Origin: Parvularcula sp964556115
GTDB lineage: Bacteria > Pseudomonadota > Alphaproteobacteria > Caulobacterales > Parvularculaceae
Direction: 5' to 3'
Length of the DNA: 64,000 nt
Assembly: GCA_964556115.1 (NCBI GenBank)
Contig: CAZKVC010000001.1
Location: 248,001-312,000 of the forward strand
Part shown: in pieces, positions 16,974 through 26,036 of the stretch
Layout: each line of letters starts with the position of its first letter
Position numbering within the stretch: position 1 is the first letter of the stretch
Position numbers and translations under genes: made by a program
Notes under the pieces: generated by a model
Databases searched by the model: none
The model's input: only the letters and a program-made list of their open reading frames with translations
Told to the model about the DNA's origin: nothing

Positions 16974-17162
16974 ATGTTTCAAAAAGCGACACCCCCCTCA
17001 GGCGTCTTCGCCATCGGTCTCGGGATCGTCCTGATGATGCTCGGCGCGGCTCTTCCGCTGCTTTTGCTGGATAAGGAAGAGACTGTCGCCAAGACGCCCC
17101 CGCTTCTCGAGATCGACGTTCAGGGCCAACCGGCACGGACCGTGGCGCGCCCGATGAAGTGA
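16974..17162 (+). CDS. small single-pass membrane protein
   Basis: 62 aa: MFQKATPPSGVFAIGLGIVLMMLGAALPLLLL, then a short polar tail ending ARPMK. One membrane helix near residues 11-32. Start chosen at 16974 for the GAGGGAG ribosome-binding site; an upstream ATG at 16911 is less well supported. It is divergent from the ligase across about 105 bp and 39 nt upstream of rppH, possibly co-transcribed with it. Confidence 0.6.
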   Translation: MFQKATPPSGVFAIGLGIVLMMLGAALPLLLLDKEETVAKTPPLLEIDVQGQPARTVARPMK

Positions 17163-17201
17163 TCTTGCGATGACCTCCGCAATGGTCGACATGCGGCGGT
17201 T

Positions 17202-17714
17202 ATGAAGGAACTTCCCGATCTCGATCGCTACCGGCCCAATGTCGGCATCTGTCTTTTCAACCGCCGCGGAGAAATCTGGCTCGGCGAGCGGCTCAATGCC
17301 CCGGGCAGCCGTGAGGTGAACCCCTATCGCTGGCAGATGCCGCAAGGGGGCATCGACGCTGGCGAAAGCGTCAGCGAGGCCGCAAGGCGCGAGCTTCACG
17401 AGGAGACCGGCGTGCGCAGCGCGCGGCTTCTGTTCACGACCCCGGGCTGGATCGCTTACGATTTCCCGCCGAAATACCGCCGGACGGGCAAGAAGTGGCA
17501 TGGTCAGCGGCAGAAATGGGTGGCGATGCTGTTCGAGGGCGAGGACGAGGAAATCGACCTCAATGTCCACGACCCGGCCGAATTCGAACGCTGGCGGTGG
17601 GCCGGGCTCGAAGAGATGGAAGAGCTGGTCGTGCCCTTCAAACGAAAGGTCTATCGCGAGTTGACCGAAGCGTTCGCGCCGCTCGCCGAGTGGCTCAGGA
17701 CCGAGACGCGTTAG
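17202..17714 (+). CDS. rppH: RNA pyrophosphohydrolase
   Basis: 170-aa Nudix hydrolase of the RppH/IalA type. The Nudix box GGIDAGESVSEAARRELHEETGV is preceded by RPNVGICLFNRRGEIWLGER and NPYRWQMPQ, which are family hallmarks, and followed by KWHGQRQKWVAMLFEG. RppH removes pyrophosphate from the 5' triphosphate of transcripts to start 5'-end-dependent mRNA decay; it may also act on dinucleoside polyphosphates. Cytosolic. Full family length. The 3' end overlaps the convergent thioredoxin-like gene by 4 nt. Confidence 0.93.
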   Translation: MKELPDLDRYRPNVGICLFNRRGEIWLGERLNAPGSREVNPYRWQMPQGGIDAGESVSEAARRELHEETGVRSARLLFTTPGWIAYDFPPKYRRTGKKWHGQRQKWVAMLFEGEDEEIDLNVHDPAEFERWRWAGLEEMEELVVPFKRKVYRELTEAFAPLAEWLRTETR

Positions 17715-18343
17715 CGCGGGCGCTTGCCGGCTACGACGGCTTTGACGAGGCGAACGGCCTCCGGTGACGACCAGTCGGCCGCTCCTTCGAGCCGGCCAAT
17801 CTCCCTGCCCCTACCGTCATAGAGGACCGTCAGCGGCAGTTGCATGCTGCCGTCCTGATAGGCTCGCGCGGACCCAAGGTTTGGATCGAGGAGAAGGGTC
17901 ACCTCCGTCGCGCCCAGCCTTTCAAGGAACTGCCGCTGCCGCGATCCGTCGCCGCCTTCCTGCGCGATCGCCAGCACCTTGACCTGGCCGCCCAGCTCGT
18001 TCTGCAGAGCCGCGAGCGAGGGAAGCTCTTCAAGGCAGGGCGCGCACCAGGTCGCCCAGAGGTTGACGACCAGAGGTGTGCCGTTCGCGAACTGGCGAAG
18101 CGGTATCTCGTTATCCCCGTCTGTGACCCTGACGTCAGGCAGGGGCGCCGAGGGAAAGGTCAGCTCAAAATTCTCCACGGCGCCCACCCGATAGACGGGT
18201 TCCTGGTTTTCCCAGGGTTTCGGGGGACCGCCGGTGGCACTCAGCAGCGCGAACAGGACAAAGGCACCGCCGACGACGAGCATGAGCTTGATGAGCCCCA
18301 TGGGCCCGCGGAAAGCGGAAATCATTCTACCGAAAGCTGCCAT
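17711..18343 (-). CDS. TlpA-like membrane-anchored thioredoxin
   Basis: 210 aa from the ATG at 18343: a membrane anchor (MGLIKLMLVVGGAFVLFALLSATGG), then a periplasmic thioredoxin fold with the redox motif WATWCAPC and VLAIAQEG, DPNLGSARAYQ and LPLTVLYDG. TlpA/ResA-type proteins reduce disulfides in the periplasm, for example for cytochrome maturation. Start choice: the longer frame to 18625 overlaps the lysA region and is antisense to the small lipoprotein gene. Convergent with rppH and divergent from the lipoprotein-lysA pair. Confidence 0.85.
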   Translation of the reverse strand: MAAFGRMISAFRGPMGLIKLMLVVGGAFVLFALLSATGGPPKPWENQEPVYRVGAVENFELTFPSAPLPDVRVTDGDNEIPLRQFANGTPLVVNLWATWCAPCLEELPSLAALQNELGGQVKVLAIAQEGGDGSRQRQFLERLGATEVTLLLDPNLGSARAYQDGSMQLPLTVLYDGRGREIGRLEGAADWSSPEAVRLVKAVVAGKRPR

Positions 18344-18395
18344 GCCGCCTCTATGCCGCTTTTGCGCGCCGCCCGCTACGTGATAGGCGCACGCC

Positions 18396-18506
18396 ATGAT
18401 GACGCGCTTGCTTCTTGCCGCTTCCCTGATCCTCCTGGCCTCGTCCTGCGGCAAACGCGCGCCGCTGGACATTCCGCCTCCGCCTCCTGAGCGCGCCAGT
18501 TCCTGA
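18396..18506 (+). CDS. small LptM-like lipoprotein
   Basis: 36 aa: MMTRLLLAASLILLASSCGKRAPLDIPPPPPE. Signal peptide with lipobox ASSC, then GKRAPLDIPP, the pattern of LptM/YifL, a small lipoprotein that in E. coli assists assembly of the LPS translocon LptD. As in many proteobacteria it sits immediately upstream of lysA; its TGA overlaps the lysA ATG. The gene is very short but position and lipobox support it. Confidence 0.78.
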   Translation: MMTRLLLAASLILLASSCGKRAPLDIPPPPPERASS

Positions 18507-19765
18507 TGCATCACTTCGCCTATCACAACGGCGTTCTTCACGCCGAAGACGTGCCCCTGCCCCTGATCGCCGAGGCCATCGGCACGCCCGCCTATGTCTA
18601 CTCCGCGGCCACCTTGCGCCGCCATGCGCGGGTCTTTCGCGAGCCCTTCCCCGAAGGCACGGTGACCGCTTTTTCGGTCAAGGCGCTTTCGAACATCGCT
18701 GTCCTCGCGCTTCTGGCAAAGGAAGGTTGCGGCGCCGATGTGGTCAGCGGCGGCGAGCTCTACCGCGCGCAGAAGTCAGGGATCGAGCCGTCCAAGATCG
18801 TCTTCTCAGGCGTCGGCAAGACGCGGGACGAGCTCGACCGCGCTCTTGCGGCGGGCATTCTTCAATTCAACGTCGAGAGCCTCGCCGAGCTCGACATGCT
18901 GTCAGCAGCCGCGGTCGCATGCGGCAAGACGGCGCCGGTCGCACTTCGCATCAATCCTGACGTCGATGCCAAGACCCACCCGGGCATCTCGACCGGGCGG
19001 AAGGACGACAAGTTCGGCATTCCCTGGGACCGGGCGTTCGAGGCCTATGATCATGCCCGTTCGCTTGCGGGGATCGATCCGTCCGGGCTCGACCTCCATA
19101 TCGGCTCGCAGATCACCTCGCTCGAACCCTTCGAGAAGGCGGCGCACCGCGCGGCTGACCTCGTTCTGGCCCTGCGCGAGCGGCATTTCCCGATTGCCCG
19201 GCTCGACCTTGGCGGCGGGCTCGGTGTGCCTTACCGCAAAGGCGAGGTTCCTCCCCTCCCCGCCGCCTATGCGGAGAGGCTGACCACCATCACCAGGGAT
19301 CTCGGTGTGCGGTTGATCCTCGAACCGGGGCGGGTGATCGCCGGCAATGCGGGCCTCCTTCTCTCGCGGGTCGTCCTGACAAAGACGCAGACGGAGAAAT
19401 CTTTCGTGGTTCTCGATGCGGGGATGAACGATCTCATCAGGCCCGCACTTTACGGCGCGGAGCACGAGATGATGCCGGTCGAGGAGCGGGACGGCGAGCC
19501 TGCGCCTTTCACCGTCACCGGACCGATCTGTGAGAGCACGGACCGTTTTGCAGCCGACCTGCCGCTCGTCAGGCCCGAGGCCGGTGATCTCTTCGCCTTC
19601 GCCACTGCGGGCGCATACGGAGCGGTTCAGGCGTCCCAGTACAATTCGAGGCCCTTGGTGCCGGAAGTCCTCATAGATGGCGATCAGGTCCACGTCATTC
19701 GCCGCAGGCCGAGCCTCGATGAGATGCTCTACCCGGAGACCATTCCGGATAGTCTCAAGAGCTAG
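18506..19765 (+). CDS. lysA: diaminopimelate decarboxylase
   Basis: 419-aa PLP enzyme (fold type III) converting meso-diaminopimelate to lysine, the last step of lysine synthesis. The PLP lysine is in FSVKALSN, followed by DVVSGGELYRA, LDLHIGSQI, LDLGGGLGVPY (phosphate-binding glycine loop), EPGRVIAGNAG and GPICESTDRFA (the Cys-Glu-Ser substrate motif at the dimer interface), and GAYGAVQASQYNSR. Full length. The start overlaps the lipoprotein stop (TGATG). dapE of the same pathway lies 6 kb downstream. Confidence 0.95.
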   Translation: MHHFAYHNGVLHAEDVPLPLIAEAIGTPAYVYSAATLRRHARVFREPFPEGTVTAFSVKALSNIAVLALLAKEGCGADVVSGGELYRAQKSGIEPSKIVFSGVGKTRDELDRALAAGILQFNVESLAELDMLSAAAVACGKTAPVALRINPDVDAKTHPGISTGRKDDKFGIPWDRAFEAYDHARSLAGIDPSGLDLHIGSQITSLEPFEKAAHRAADLVLALRERHFPIARLDLGGGLGVPYRKGEVPPLPAAYAERLTTITRDLGVRLILEPGRVIAGNAGLLLSRVVLTKTQTEKSFVVLDAGMNDLIRPALYGAEHEMMPVEERDGEPAPFTVTGPICESTDRFAADLPLVRPEAGDLFAFATAGAYGAVQASQYNSRPLVPEVLIDGDQVHVIRRRPSLDEMLYPETIPDSLKS

Positions 19766-19767
19766 GC

Positions 19768-21696
19768 TTACCTGAAGCGGTCGTCCCGGCCGCTTGGCGG
19801 GCTCCGGTGCATGTCGTCCAGCGAATAGCTCGTCCGCTCGCCTTCAAGGTCGAAGGTGAAGCGGTCGAAACGGTCCTCACTCGAACGTTCTCGCCGCTCC
19901 TGATGGCCCCCGCGCTCGTTCTCTTCGCGGTCGCGCCTCATACGGACGAGTTTCTCCGCGAGCTCCTCTTCTTCCTCGCGCAGGGCGCGCAGGCGGTCTT
20001 CGAGGTCGGAGGCATCGGAAGAGAGGCCCCGGTCCTCCGCCTGTCGATAGGAAGAGGGTTCCGCCGCGCGGCTGTAGAAGGGCTCATGATCATCGATCAG
20101 CGGAGGCTCGTCCTGATGCTTGCTGCTTGAAACCGGCGGCAGGGGTTCATCCTCGCCCGGAAGAACATTGTGAAGGAGGTTCAGGACACCCATCAGGGTT
20201 GACGGCGAGGTCAGCCAGACCCTTGCCCGGTGGCTGTCCCTTACGAGGTCGGGGAAGCGGTCATGCAGGATGGTGTAGGCCGACTCCGACGGTAGGAACA
20301 GGATCGCCGAGTCGGCGGTATCGCCCGCGACGATCGCCCGCTCGGCGCAGCTGAAGATCGCCTTCAGCACCGTGCGGCGAAACTCGTCCTCGGCCGCCTT
20401 CGCCTGCGGCAGGTTGCGGCGGACCGCATCACGCGACGGAAGACGGTTGAAGGTCTCGATCGGGAAGCTGCCGTCGATGGCGACCTTCGTCCGGCCGCCG
20501 CGCAGATAGATGATCGCGTCGGCGGTATAGCCATTCTCGAGGCGGGCGTTCAGCTCGTATTCGTCATCGGTCAGGGTACCCCGAACCACGTCTGAAAGCC
20601 GCATGGAGACAGACTGGTCGTTCTGGGCCTTCTCCAGGAAACTGCGCTCCATGCGGCCGAAGTTTTCCTGAAGCACGTCGAAGTTCTCGCGCATTTGTCC
20701 CACCGCGAGACTGGTCCCTTCGACATCTTTCCGGAAGCCAAGGACATGGTCCTGCAGGATCTTCAGCTCACCTCGGATCGGAGCGACGTCGGCGAAGCGC
20801 TGCTCGACCGAGCGCGAGAGGCTGTCGAGACGTTCGTTCACCTGCTCCACCGACGTAGCGAGGCTGTCGATCCGGCGCCTCGTGCTCTGGCCGTCCTCGC
20901 GGTCCTGGCCGCCGCGGACGGTAGCAAGCTTACGGTCGATTGAACCGAGGAAGAGATCGAGACGGTTGGACTGCTCCTCGCGGATATTGGTGAGCTGGCG
21001 CCTCATGTCATCGCGCAGGTCGTCAAGCCGGTTCGACTGCCGCCGCTCGCTCTCTTCGATATAGTCGCGGATGTAAGGAGCAACGAAGGGCGTGTTCTCT
21101 TCTTCGTAGCCGCGCTGCTGGCGGCGCTCTTCATAAGGCGGATGGTCCACGTGATAGCGGTCGCCTGCGGGCGCGCGCGACCAGTCGTCGCCGCGGTCCC
21201 GGTCATGGCCCGAGGCGCGGCCATAGTCATAGTCCCGTCCGCCTTCATCGCCTCCGGACGCTGCAAGCTGCACCGATCCGGCCTGGTAGACATCGTCTTC
21301 GTGCTGCCTGAAGGGCTGCTGCTGCTGATAGGGCTCCGCCTCGTATTGCGGCGCGGGCGCACGAAGGGGGACGACGTTCTCAGCCGGTTCGTCGTCATAG
21401 GCAGGTTCGTCTTCGTAGGGTGCGTGCTGCACGTCCCGGGTCAGAGGTCCGGGCTCGCGCGCGGGCGGCAAATCGTCCTCATCGGGTTCGCGCGAGATCC
21501 TGATCGAGGCGAAATCGCTGCGCTCCTCGGCGAAGGCGCTCTGCTGGCCGAAACCGTTCTCGAACGGGTCGCCGGCATCGTCACCGTAATGCTGGCGATT
21601 CCGGTTCATGCGCCCATAGACGACCGCGAGCACCGCTATGACCAGGAGCACCGCGGCTGCGAAACTCCCCAGGAGTATGAGATCGCTGGTGTTCAT
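19768..21696 (-). CDS. rmuC: RmuC-family protein with membrane anchor
   Basis: 642 aa. Residues 5-28 form a membrane helix (LILLGSFAAAVLLVIAVLAVVYG). A low-complexity D/E/Q/Y-rich stretch runs to about 230, a coiled-coil follows to about 400, and then the RmuC core (GYTADAIIYLRGGRTKVAIDGSFPIETF ... ERAIVAGDTADSAILFLPSESAYTILHDRFPDLVRDSHRARVWLTSPSTLMGVLN). RmuC is linked to limiting inversion and recombination at repeats; it has a nuclease-like fold. The C-terminus is charged and repetitive. Start at the ATG 21696; the frame further upstream is antisense to the def leader. Convergent with lysA, 2 bp apart. Confidence 0.8.
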   Translation of the reverse strand: MNTSDLILLGSFAAAVLLVIAVLAVVYGRMNRNRQHYGDDAGDPFENGFGQQSAFAEERSDFASIRISREPDEDDLPPAREPGPLTRDVQHAPYEDEPAYDDEPAENVVPLRAPAPQYEAEPYQQQQPFRQHEDDVYQAGSVQLAASGGDEGGRDYDYGRASGHDRDRGDDWSRAPAGDRYHVDHPPYEERRQQRGYEEENTPFVAPYIRDYIEESERRQSNRLDDLRDDMRRQLTNIREEQSNRLDLFLGSIDRKLATVRGGQDREDGQSTRRRIDSLATSVEQVNERLDSLSRSVEQRFADVAPIRGELKILQDHVLGFRKDVEGTSLAVGQMRENFDVLQENFGRMERSFLEKAQNDQSVSMRLSDVVRGTLTDDEYELNARLENGYTADAIIYLRGGRTKVAIDGSFPIETFNRLPSRDAVRRNLPQAKAAEDEFRRTVLKAIFSCAERAIVAGDTADSAILFLPSESAYTILHDRFPDLVRDSHRARVWLTSPSTLMGVLNLLHNVLPGEDEPLPPVSSSKHQDEPPLIDDHEPFYSRAAEPSSYRQAEDRGLSSDASDLEDRLRALREEEEELAEKLVRMRRDREENERGGHQERRERSSEDRFDRFTFDLEGERTSYSLDDMHRSPPSGRDDRFR

Positions 21697-22008
21697 AGCT
21701 GCGTCCGTCCCTAAACTACGCCCCAGGGCATCACCCATCGCCTCGTCAACGCCGAGTTCAAGGCGCCCTGAGCGCCAAGGATTCACGAGTTGTGCCAGCA
21801 TGAGCCAACCTGGCCTGACTGCTTCAAAGCTTTACCCATCGATCACCCCCAAGGTTCTCGACCCCGTTGTTATGTCACTCTTGGACGTCAATGGCGAGAT
21901 ACATGCAAAATTCGGGCAATCGTTCAGGTTGTGGAAAGGACAATCCATGCGGTTTGGTCTAAAATCGGCGGATTGACCAAGCCAGCCGGGGTTCTTAGTT
22001 CGATTGAT
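21697..22008. other. divergent rmuC/def intergenic region
   Basis: 312 bp between divergent genes, presumably holding both promoters. A plus-strand frame runs into def from 21790 but is not conserved-looking (Cys/Trp/Pro-rich) and starts 73 codons before the obvious def start. I see no clear promoter consensus or riboswitch-like fold by eye. Confidence 0.5.
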
Positions 22009-22554
22009 ATGGCCATTCGCGAAATTCTCACCGTCCCGGACCCGCGCCTGCGGGAAATTTCCAAGGAGGTCGACGCCGTCACCGACGAGACGCGCGCCCT
22101 GATGGATGACATGCTGGAGACGATGTACGACGCCCCGGGCATCGGGCTCGCCGCGATCCAGGTGGGTGTCCCATTGCGGATCATCGTAATGGATCTCGCC
22201 GGTCCCGAGGAAGAGCCCGCACCGCGCTATTTCGTGAACCCCAGGATCGTCGATCCCGCGGAAGAGCTTGCCCCCTATGAAGAGGGCTGTCTCTCCGTGC
22301 CCGAAGCCTTCGAGCAGGTGGACCGTCCGGCGCGCTGCACGATCGAATATCTCGACTATGAAGGCATGCCGCAGCACCTCGAAGCCGAAGGCCTGCTCGC
22401 GACCTGTATCCAGCATGAGATGGACCACCTCGAAGGCGTCCTCTTCATCGACCACCTGTCGCGGCTGAAGCGCGAGCGCATTCTGAAGCGCCTCAAACGG
22501 GAAGCCAAGGCGAAGGACAAAACCGCTCCCTCCGCCTCCTTCGCCGCGGAGTAG
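22009..22554 (+). CDS. def: peptide deformylase
   Basis: 181-aa metalloenzyme removing the formyl group from nascent proteins. All three motifs are present: GIGLAA (motif I), EGCLSV (motif II, metal Cys) and QHEMDHLEG (motif III, metal His pair and catalytic Glu). Start at ATG 22009 (MAIREILTVPDPRLR), the family N-terminus. First gene of def-fmt-truA, 2 nt before fmt. The conserved def-fmt pairing links N-formylation and deformylation. Confidence 0.96.
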   Translation: MAIREILTVPDPRLREISKEVDAVTDETRALMDDMLETMYDAPGIGLAAIQVGVPLRIIVMDLAGPEEEPAPRYFVNPRIVDPAEELAPYEEGCLSVPEAFEQVDRPARCTIEYLDYEGMPQHLEAEGLLATCIQHEMDHLEGVLFIDHLSRLKRERILKRLKREAKAKDKTAPSASFAAE

Positions 22555-22556
22555 GC

Positions 22557-23489
22557 GTGCTGCGCGTCATCTTCATGGGTACGCCGGACTTTGCGGTCCC
22601 GGCCCTTTCAGAGCTCGTGGCAAGCGGCCACGATGTCGCTGCCGTCTATACCCAGCCGCCCCGCCCGCGCGGTCGTGGGCACAAGCTGCAGCATTCGCCG
22701 GTCGGCAAGCTGGCCAAGGAATACGGCCTCGAACTGCGCACGCCTGAAACGATGAAGGCGCCAGCCGAAGCGGAGAAGCTCGCGGAGCTGGAGGCGGATC
22801 TCGCCGTCGTCGTCGCCTATGGCCAGATCCTCCCCGAGGCCGTGCTGCAGGTGCCGCGGCTCGGCTCGATCAACCTTCACGCCTCGCTCCTCCCCCGCTG
22901 GCGCGGCGCGGCGCCCCTGCAGCGCGCGATCATGGCGGGCGATCAGGTGACGGGCGTTCAGGTCATGCAGATGGAAGCGGGCCTTGATACAGGGCCGATC
23001 CTCCTGTCGGAAACCGTGCCGATTGCGCCCGACGAGACTTATGCGAGCCTTCACAACACGCTGGCGGCCATCGGTGCGGGGCTTCTCCCCCGCGCGCTGG
23101 CAGCGCTCGAAAGAGGCGGTCTTCAGGCGACGCCGCAGGCTGAGGAAGGCGTCACCTATGCCCGGAAGATCGCGTCCGAGGACGCCCGGATCGATTGGGC
23201 CAGACCAGCCCGCGAGATCGACCTTCAGATCCGCGGCCTCTCGCCATTCCCCGGCGCGCATACGGGCCTCGGGGACACCCGGCTCAAGCTCCTGATGTCC
23301 CGGACCGGTGAGGAAGCAAACGCCGAGCCGGGCTCCGTCATTCGTGCCGACGCCGAAGGTATCGTGGTGGCTTGCGGCGATGGCGGCAGCGTCGTCGTCA
23401 CGAGACTGCAGCGCGCGGGCAAGTCCGCGCAGAACACGGAGGAGTTCCTTCGCGGCATGCCCATTGATCAGGGCACCGTCCTGTCGTGA
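22557..23489 (+). CDS. fmt: methionyl-tRNA formyltransferase
   Basis: 310 aa with a GTG start 2 nt after def. N-terminal formyltransferase domain: VIFMGTPDFAVPALSEL, INLHASLLPRWRGAAPLQRAI (catalytic Asn-His-Asp region) and QMEAGLDTGPIL; the C-terminal tRNA-binding domain starts about residue 207 (IDWARPAREIDLQIRGLSPFPGA). It uses 10-formyltetrahydrofolate to formylate initiator Met-tRNA. The stop overlaps the truA GTG as GTGA. Confidence 0.96.
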   Translation: MLRVIFMGTPDFAVPALSELVASGHDVAAVYTQPPRPRGRGHKLQHSPVGKLAKEYGLELRTPETMKAPAEAEKLAELEADLAVVVAYGQILPEAVLQVPRLGSINLHASLLPRWRGAAPLQRAIMAGDQVTGVQVMQMEAGLDTGPILLSETVPIAPDETYASLHNTLAAIGAGLLPRALAALERGGLQATPQAEEGVTYARKIASEDARIDWARPAREIDLQIRGLSPFPGAHTGLGDTRLKLLMSRTGEEANAEPGSVIRADAEGIVVACGDGGSVVVTRLQRAGKSAQNTEEFLRGMPIDQGTVLS

Positions 23490-24238
23490 TCGCACGGCCT
23501 TTCTGGCGCTACCGCCTTGTCGTCGAGTTCGACGGCGGGCCCTTCGCAGGCTGGCAGCGGCAGGAGAACGCGCTGAGCGTTCAGGAGGTCATCGAGAACG
23601 CAGCCGAACGCTTCGCGGGCGGAGCGGTCCATTGCTACGGGGCCGGGCGGACCGATGCAGGGGTGCACGCCATGGCCATGACCGCGCATCTGGACATCCC
23701 GAAGAAGATGGATGCCTTCAGCGTACAGAACGCGGCCAATGCCCTGATGCGCCCCCATCCGGTGGCGGTCCTGTCCGCTCAGGAAACCAGCGAGGATTTC
23801 CACGCCCGGTTCTCCGCGAAGGAGCGCCAATATCTCTACCGCCTGACAACCCGGCGCGCGCCCCTGGCCCTTCAGGCAGGCAAGTCATGGCAGGTGCCCT
23901 ACCCCCTCGACATCGCACCGATGGAGGAAGCTGCCGCTTGCCTGATCGGCAAACACGACTTCACGACCTTCCGCTCGGCACATTGCCAGGCGAAGGACCC
24001 GGTGAAGAGCCTCGATGAAATCCGCATCCAGCGGCAGGGCGAGGACATCGAGATCTTCCTCCGGGCACCATCCTTCCTTCACAATCAGGTGCGCTCCATT
24101 GTCGGCACTCTCGAGCGGGTCGGGGCCGGACGGTGGCGGGCAGGCGATGTCGCGGCTGCTCTGAACGCCAAGGACCGTGCCCGCTGCGGGCCGGTGGCCC
24201 CTGCGCAGGGCCTTTACTTCCTGAAGGCTGTTTACTGA
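23486..24238 (+). CDS. truA: tRNA pseudouridine(38-40) synthase
   Basis: 250-aa TruA. It starts RYRLVVEFDGGPFAGWQRQ; the catalytic Asp lies in GAGRTDAGVHA; later DFTTFRSAHCQAK and FLRAPSFLHNQVRSIVGTLERVG are characteristic. It makes pseudouridine in the tRNA anticodon arm. GTG start at 23486 coupled to fmt by a 4-nt overlap. The 3' end overlaps the convergent membrane-protein gene by 7 nt. Confidence 0.95.
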   Translation: MIARPFWRYRLVVEFDGGPFAGWQRQENALSVQEVIENAAERFAGGAVHCYGAGRTDAGVHAMAMTAHLDIPKKMDAFSVQNAANALMRPHPVAVLSAQETSEDFHARFSAKERQYLYRLTTRRAPLALQAGKSWQVPYPLDIAPMEEAAACLIGKHDFTTFRSAHCQAKDPVKSLDEIRIQRQGEDIEIFLRAPSFLHNQVRSIVGTLERVGAGRWRAGDVAAALNAKDRARCGPVAPAQGLYFLKAVY

Positions 24239-24855
24239 GGGACGACGGGCGCAGGCACGATCCCGACGATCTGGTAGAGCGCCATCATCAGTGTGGAAAT
24301 GCCGAAATAGACGATCACGAGAAGGCCCATGACGCCAACCGTACCGAGGGGCGTGGTCTGAAGGCTTCGCCGCAACACGCCCCATTGAAGCCATATACTG
24401 AAGAACCCAGCCACCAATATGCCCATCGTCGCGATGATCGGCATCTTGATGAGAATGGCCGCGGCCAGGGCCAAGCCCTGCGCCATGCGCGATAGGAAGA
24501 CGGACCAGTTGTAACCTATGATCAGTGGACTGATCCGCCAGCCTACGCCGCGGCGATTGGCGAGAGAGACCAGAAGCGCGAGCTCCACGCCCCAGGCGAT
24601 CAGGAACACGCTGGTTTCGGTGAAGGCTGTAACGCCCGGCCCTGCGACCGAACCCTGAAAGGTCGGCTCATTGACGATGAGCCGCCTCGTACCCTCGACG
24701 GCCACGAGGTGAGCCGGGATCGCGAGGAAGAAGGCCCAGAAGCTCTTGAAGACCTGCTCGGCCGACATGTCGAACCGCTCGGCCCACTGATCGGTCGATT
24801 TGGCCATGCTGAGGGCGCCGCTGGCACCATTGGAGATTTCATTGGCCCTGATCAC
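24232..24855 (-). CDS. polytopic membrane protein of unknown function
   Basis: 207 aa with about five membrane helices (AFFLAIPAHLVAV, TAFTETSVFLIAWGVELALLVSLA, WSVFLSRMAQGLALAAAILIK, PIIATMGILVAGFFSIWLQWGVL, TVGVMGLLVIVYFGISTLMMALY). The GTG start at 24855 overlaps the dapE stop as GTGA, so it is the last gene of the lpoA-selO-dapE operon. The layout is YIP1-like, but I do not assign a function. Confidence 0.75.
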   Translation of the reverse strand: MIRANEISNGASGALSMAKSTDQWAERFDMSAEQVFKSFWAFFLAIPAHLVAVEGTRRLIVNEPTFQGSVAGPGVTAFTETSVFLIAWGVELALLVSLANRRGVGWRISPLIIGYNWSVFLSRMAQGLALAAAILIKMPIIATMGILVAGFFSIWLQWGVLRRSLQTTPLGTVGVMGLLVIVYFGISTLMMALYQIVGIVPAPVVPQ

Positions 24856-25994
24856 CGTACCGCCTCCTCATACCGGCCCAGCAAGGAGGCGTAGATCTCG
24901 GTCAGTTCTTCGATATCGTCCGTCTGCACTCTTTCGTCGATCTGATGCATCGTCGCGCCCGGAAGGCCGAATTCAACGGTGGGGACGACCTTGCCGATGA
25001 AGCGCGCATCGGAGGTCCCGCCGCTTGTCGACATTTCGGGCACCCGCCCCGTCCGGTCCTTCACCACCCCCGCGACCAGGCGGGCGAAGTCGGCGTCCAT
25101 ATTCAGGAAGGGCTCGCCCGACACCCGCGGTGTCCAGGACCAGCGCATGCCGCCCGCGGCCTCACCGATGACCTGCTCAAGATGCGCCAGCAGCGTCTCG
25201 CCGGTATAGTTGGGGTTGAAGCGGACATTGATCCTGATCCACGCCTCGCCGGGGATAACGTTCTCGGCGCTTGCCGTGCTCCCGAAACCCGTCAGTTCGA
25301 GATTGGACGGCTGGAACTGGGCATAGCCGTCATCGAGGCTGAGCCCCGCCAGCCGGTGGGCGATGGCGCTGACCACCGGCAACGGGTTCTCGGCCCGGTG
25401 CGGATAGGCGACGTGGCCCTGAATGCCTTCGACCGTGATGATCGCATTCATCGAGCCCCTGCGCCCGACCTTCATCATGTCACCGAGGCGTTCGCGGCTC
25501 GTCGGTTCGCCGACAAGGCAGTGGTCGAAGCCGAGCCCCTCTTCCGCCAGCCAGCCGAGCATCCGCTTGGTGCCGTCGATACCCGGACCCTCTTCGTCCC
25601 CGGTGATGAGAAGAGCGAGCGGCGGTGCGCTATCGGCCCGCGCGATGGCCGCGACGAAGGCGGCGATCGAGCCCTTCATATCGGCAGCGCCCCGTCCGCG
25701 CAGGACCCCTTCGTCGACCTCGGGGGCGAAGGGCGGGCTCGACCACGCAGCCTCCGGTCCCGGGGGGACGACATCGGTATGACCCGCATAGCAGAGGCGG
25801 GGGCCGCCCCCGCCGCGGACGGCATAGAGGTTAGGGACCTCGCCGAACGTCTTGCGCGTCACCGTAAAGCCAAGCCGTTCGAGCCACTCCGCGAGGAGGT
25901 CCTGCGCGCCAGCGTCGATCGGCGTGACCGACGGGCAGGCCATCAGCGCCTTGGCGAGCGCGATCGGGTCGGTGAGGTCAAGATCGGTGGACAT
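24852..25994 (-). CDS. dapE: succinyl-diaminopimelate desuccinylase
   Basis: 380-aa M20 dinuclear zinc hydrolase making LL-diaminopimelate for lysine and peptidoglycan. CYAGHTDVVPPG (metal His and catalytic Asp), GRGAADMKGSIAAF (bridging Asp), LLITGDEEGPGIDGT (catalytic and metal Glu), VGEPTS and the C-terminal PGATMHQIDERV (last metal His) are all present. Start taken at 25994 (MSTDLDLTDPIALAKAL); an ATG at 26030 is possible, and neither has a strong ribosome-binding site. 42 nt after selO. Confidence 0.95.
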   Translation of the reverse strand: MSTDLDLTDPIALAKALMACPSVTPIDAGAQDLLAEWLERLGFTVTRKTFGEVPNLYAVRGGGGPRLCYAGHTDVVPPGPEAAWSSPPFAPEVDEGVLRGRGAADMKGSIAAFVAAIARADSAPPLALLITGDEEGPGIDGTKRMLGWLAEEGLGFDHCLVGEPTSRERLGDMMKVGRRGSMNAIITVEGIQGHVAYPHRAENPLPVVSAIAHRLAGLSLDDGYAQFQPSNLELTGFGSTASAENVIPGEAWIRINVRFNPNYTGETLLAHLEQVIGEAAGGMRWSWTPRVSGEPFLNMDADFARLVAGVVKDRTGRVPEMSTSGGTSDARFIGKVVPTVEFGLPGATMHQIDERVQTDDIEELTEIYASLLGRYEEAVR

Positions 25995-26036
25995 GGCTTG
26001 GTCGAGTGATGCGGAGGAACGCGTTGGCATGCAAGC

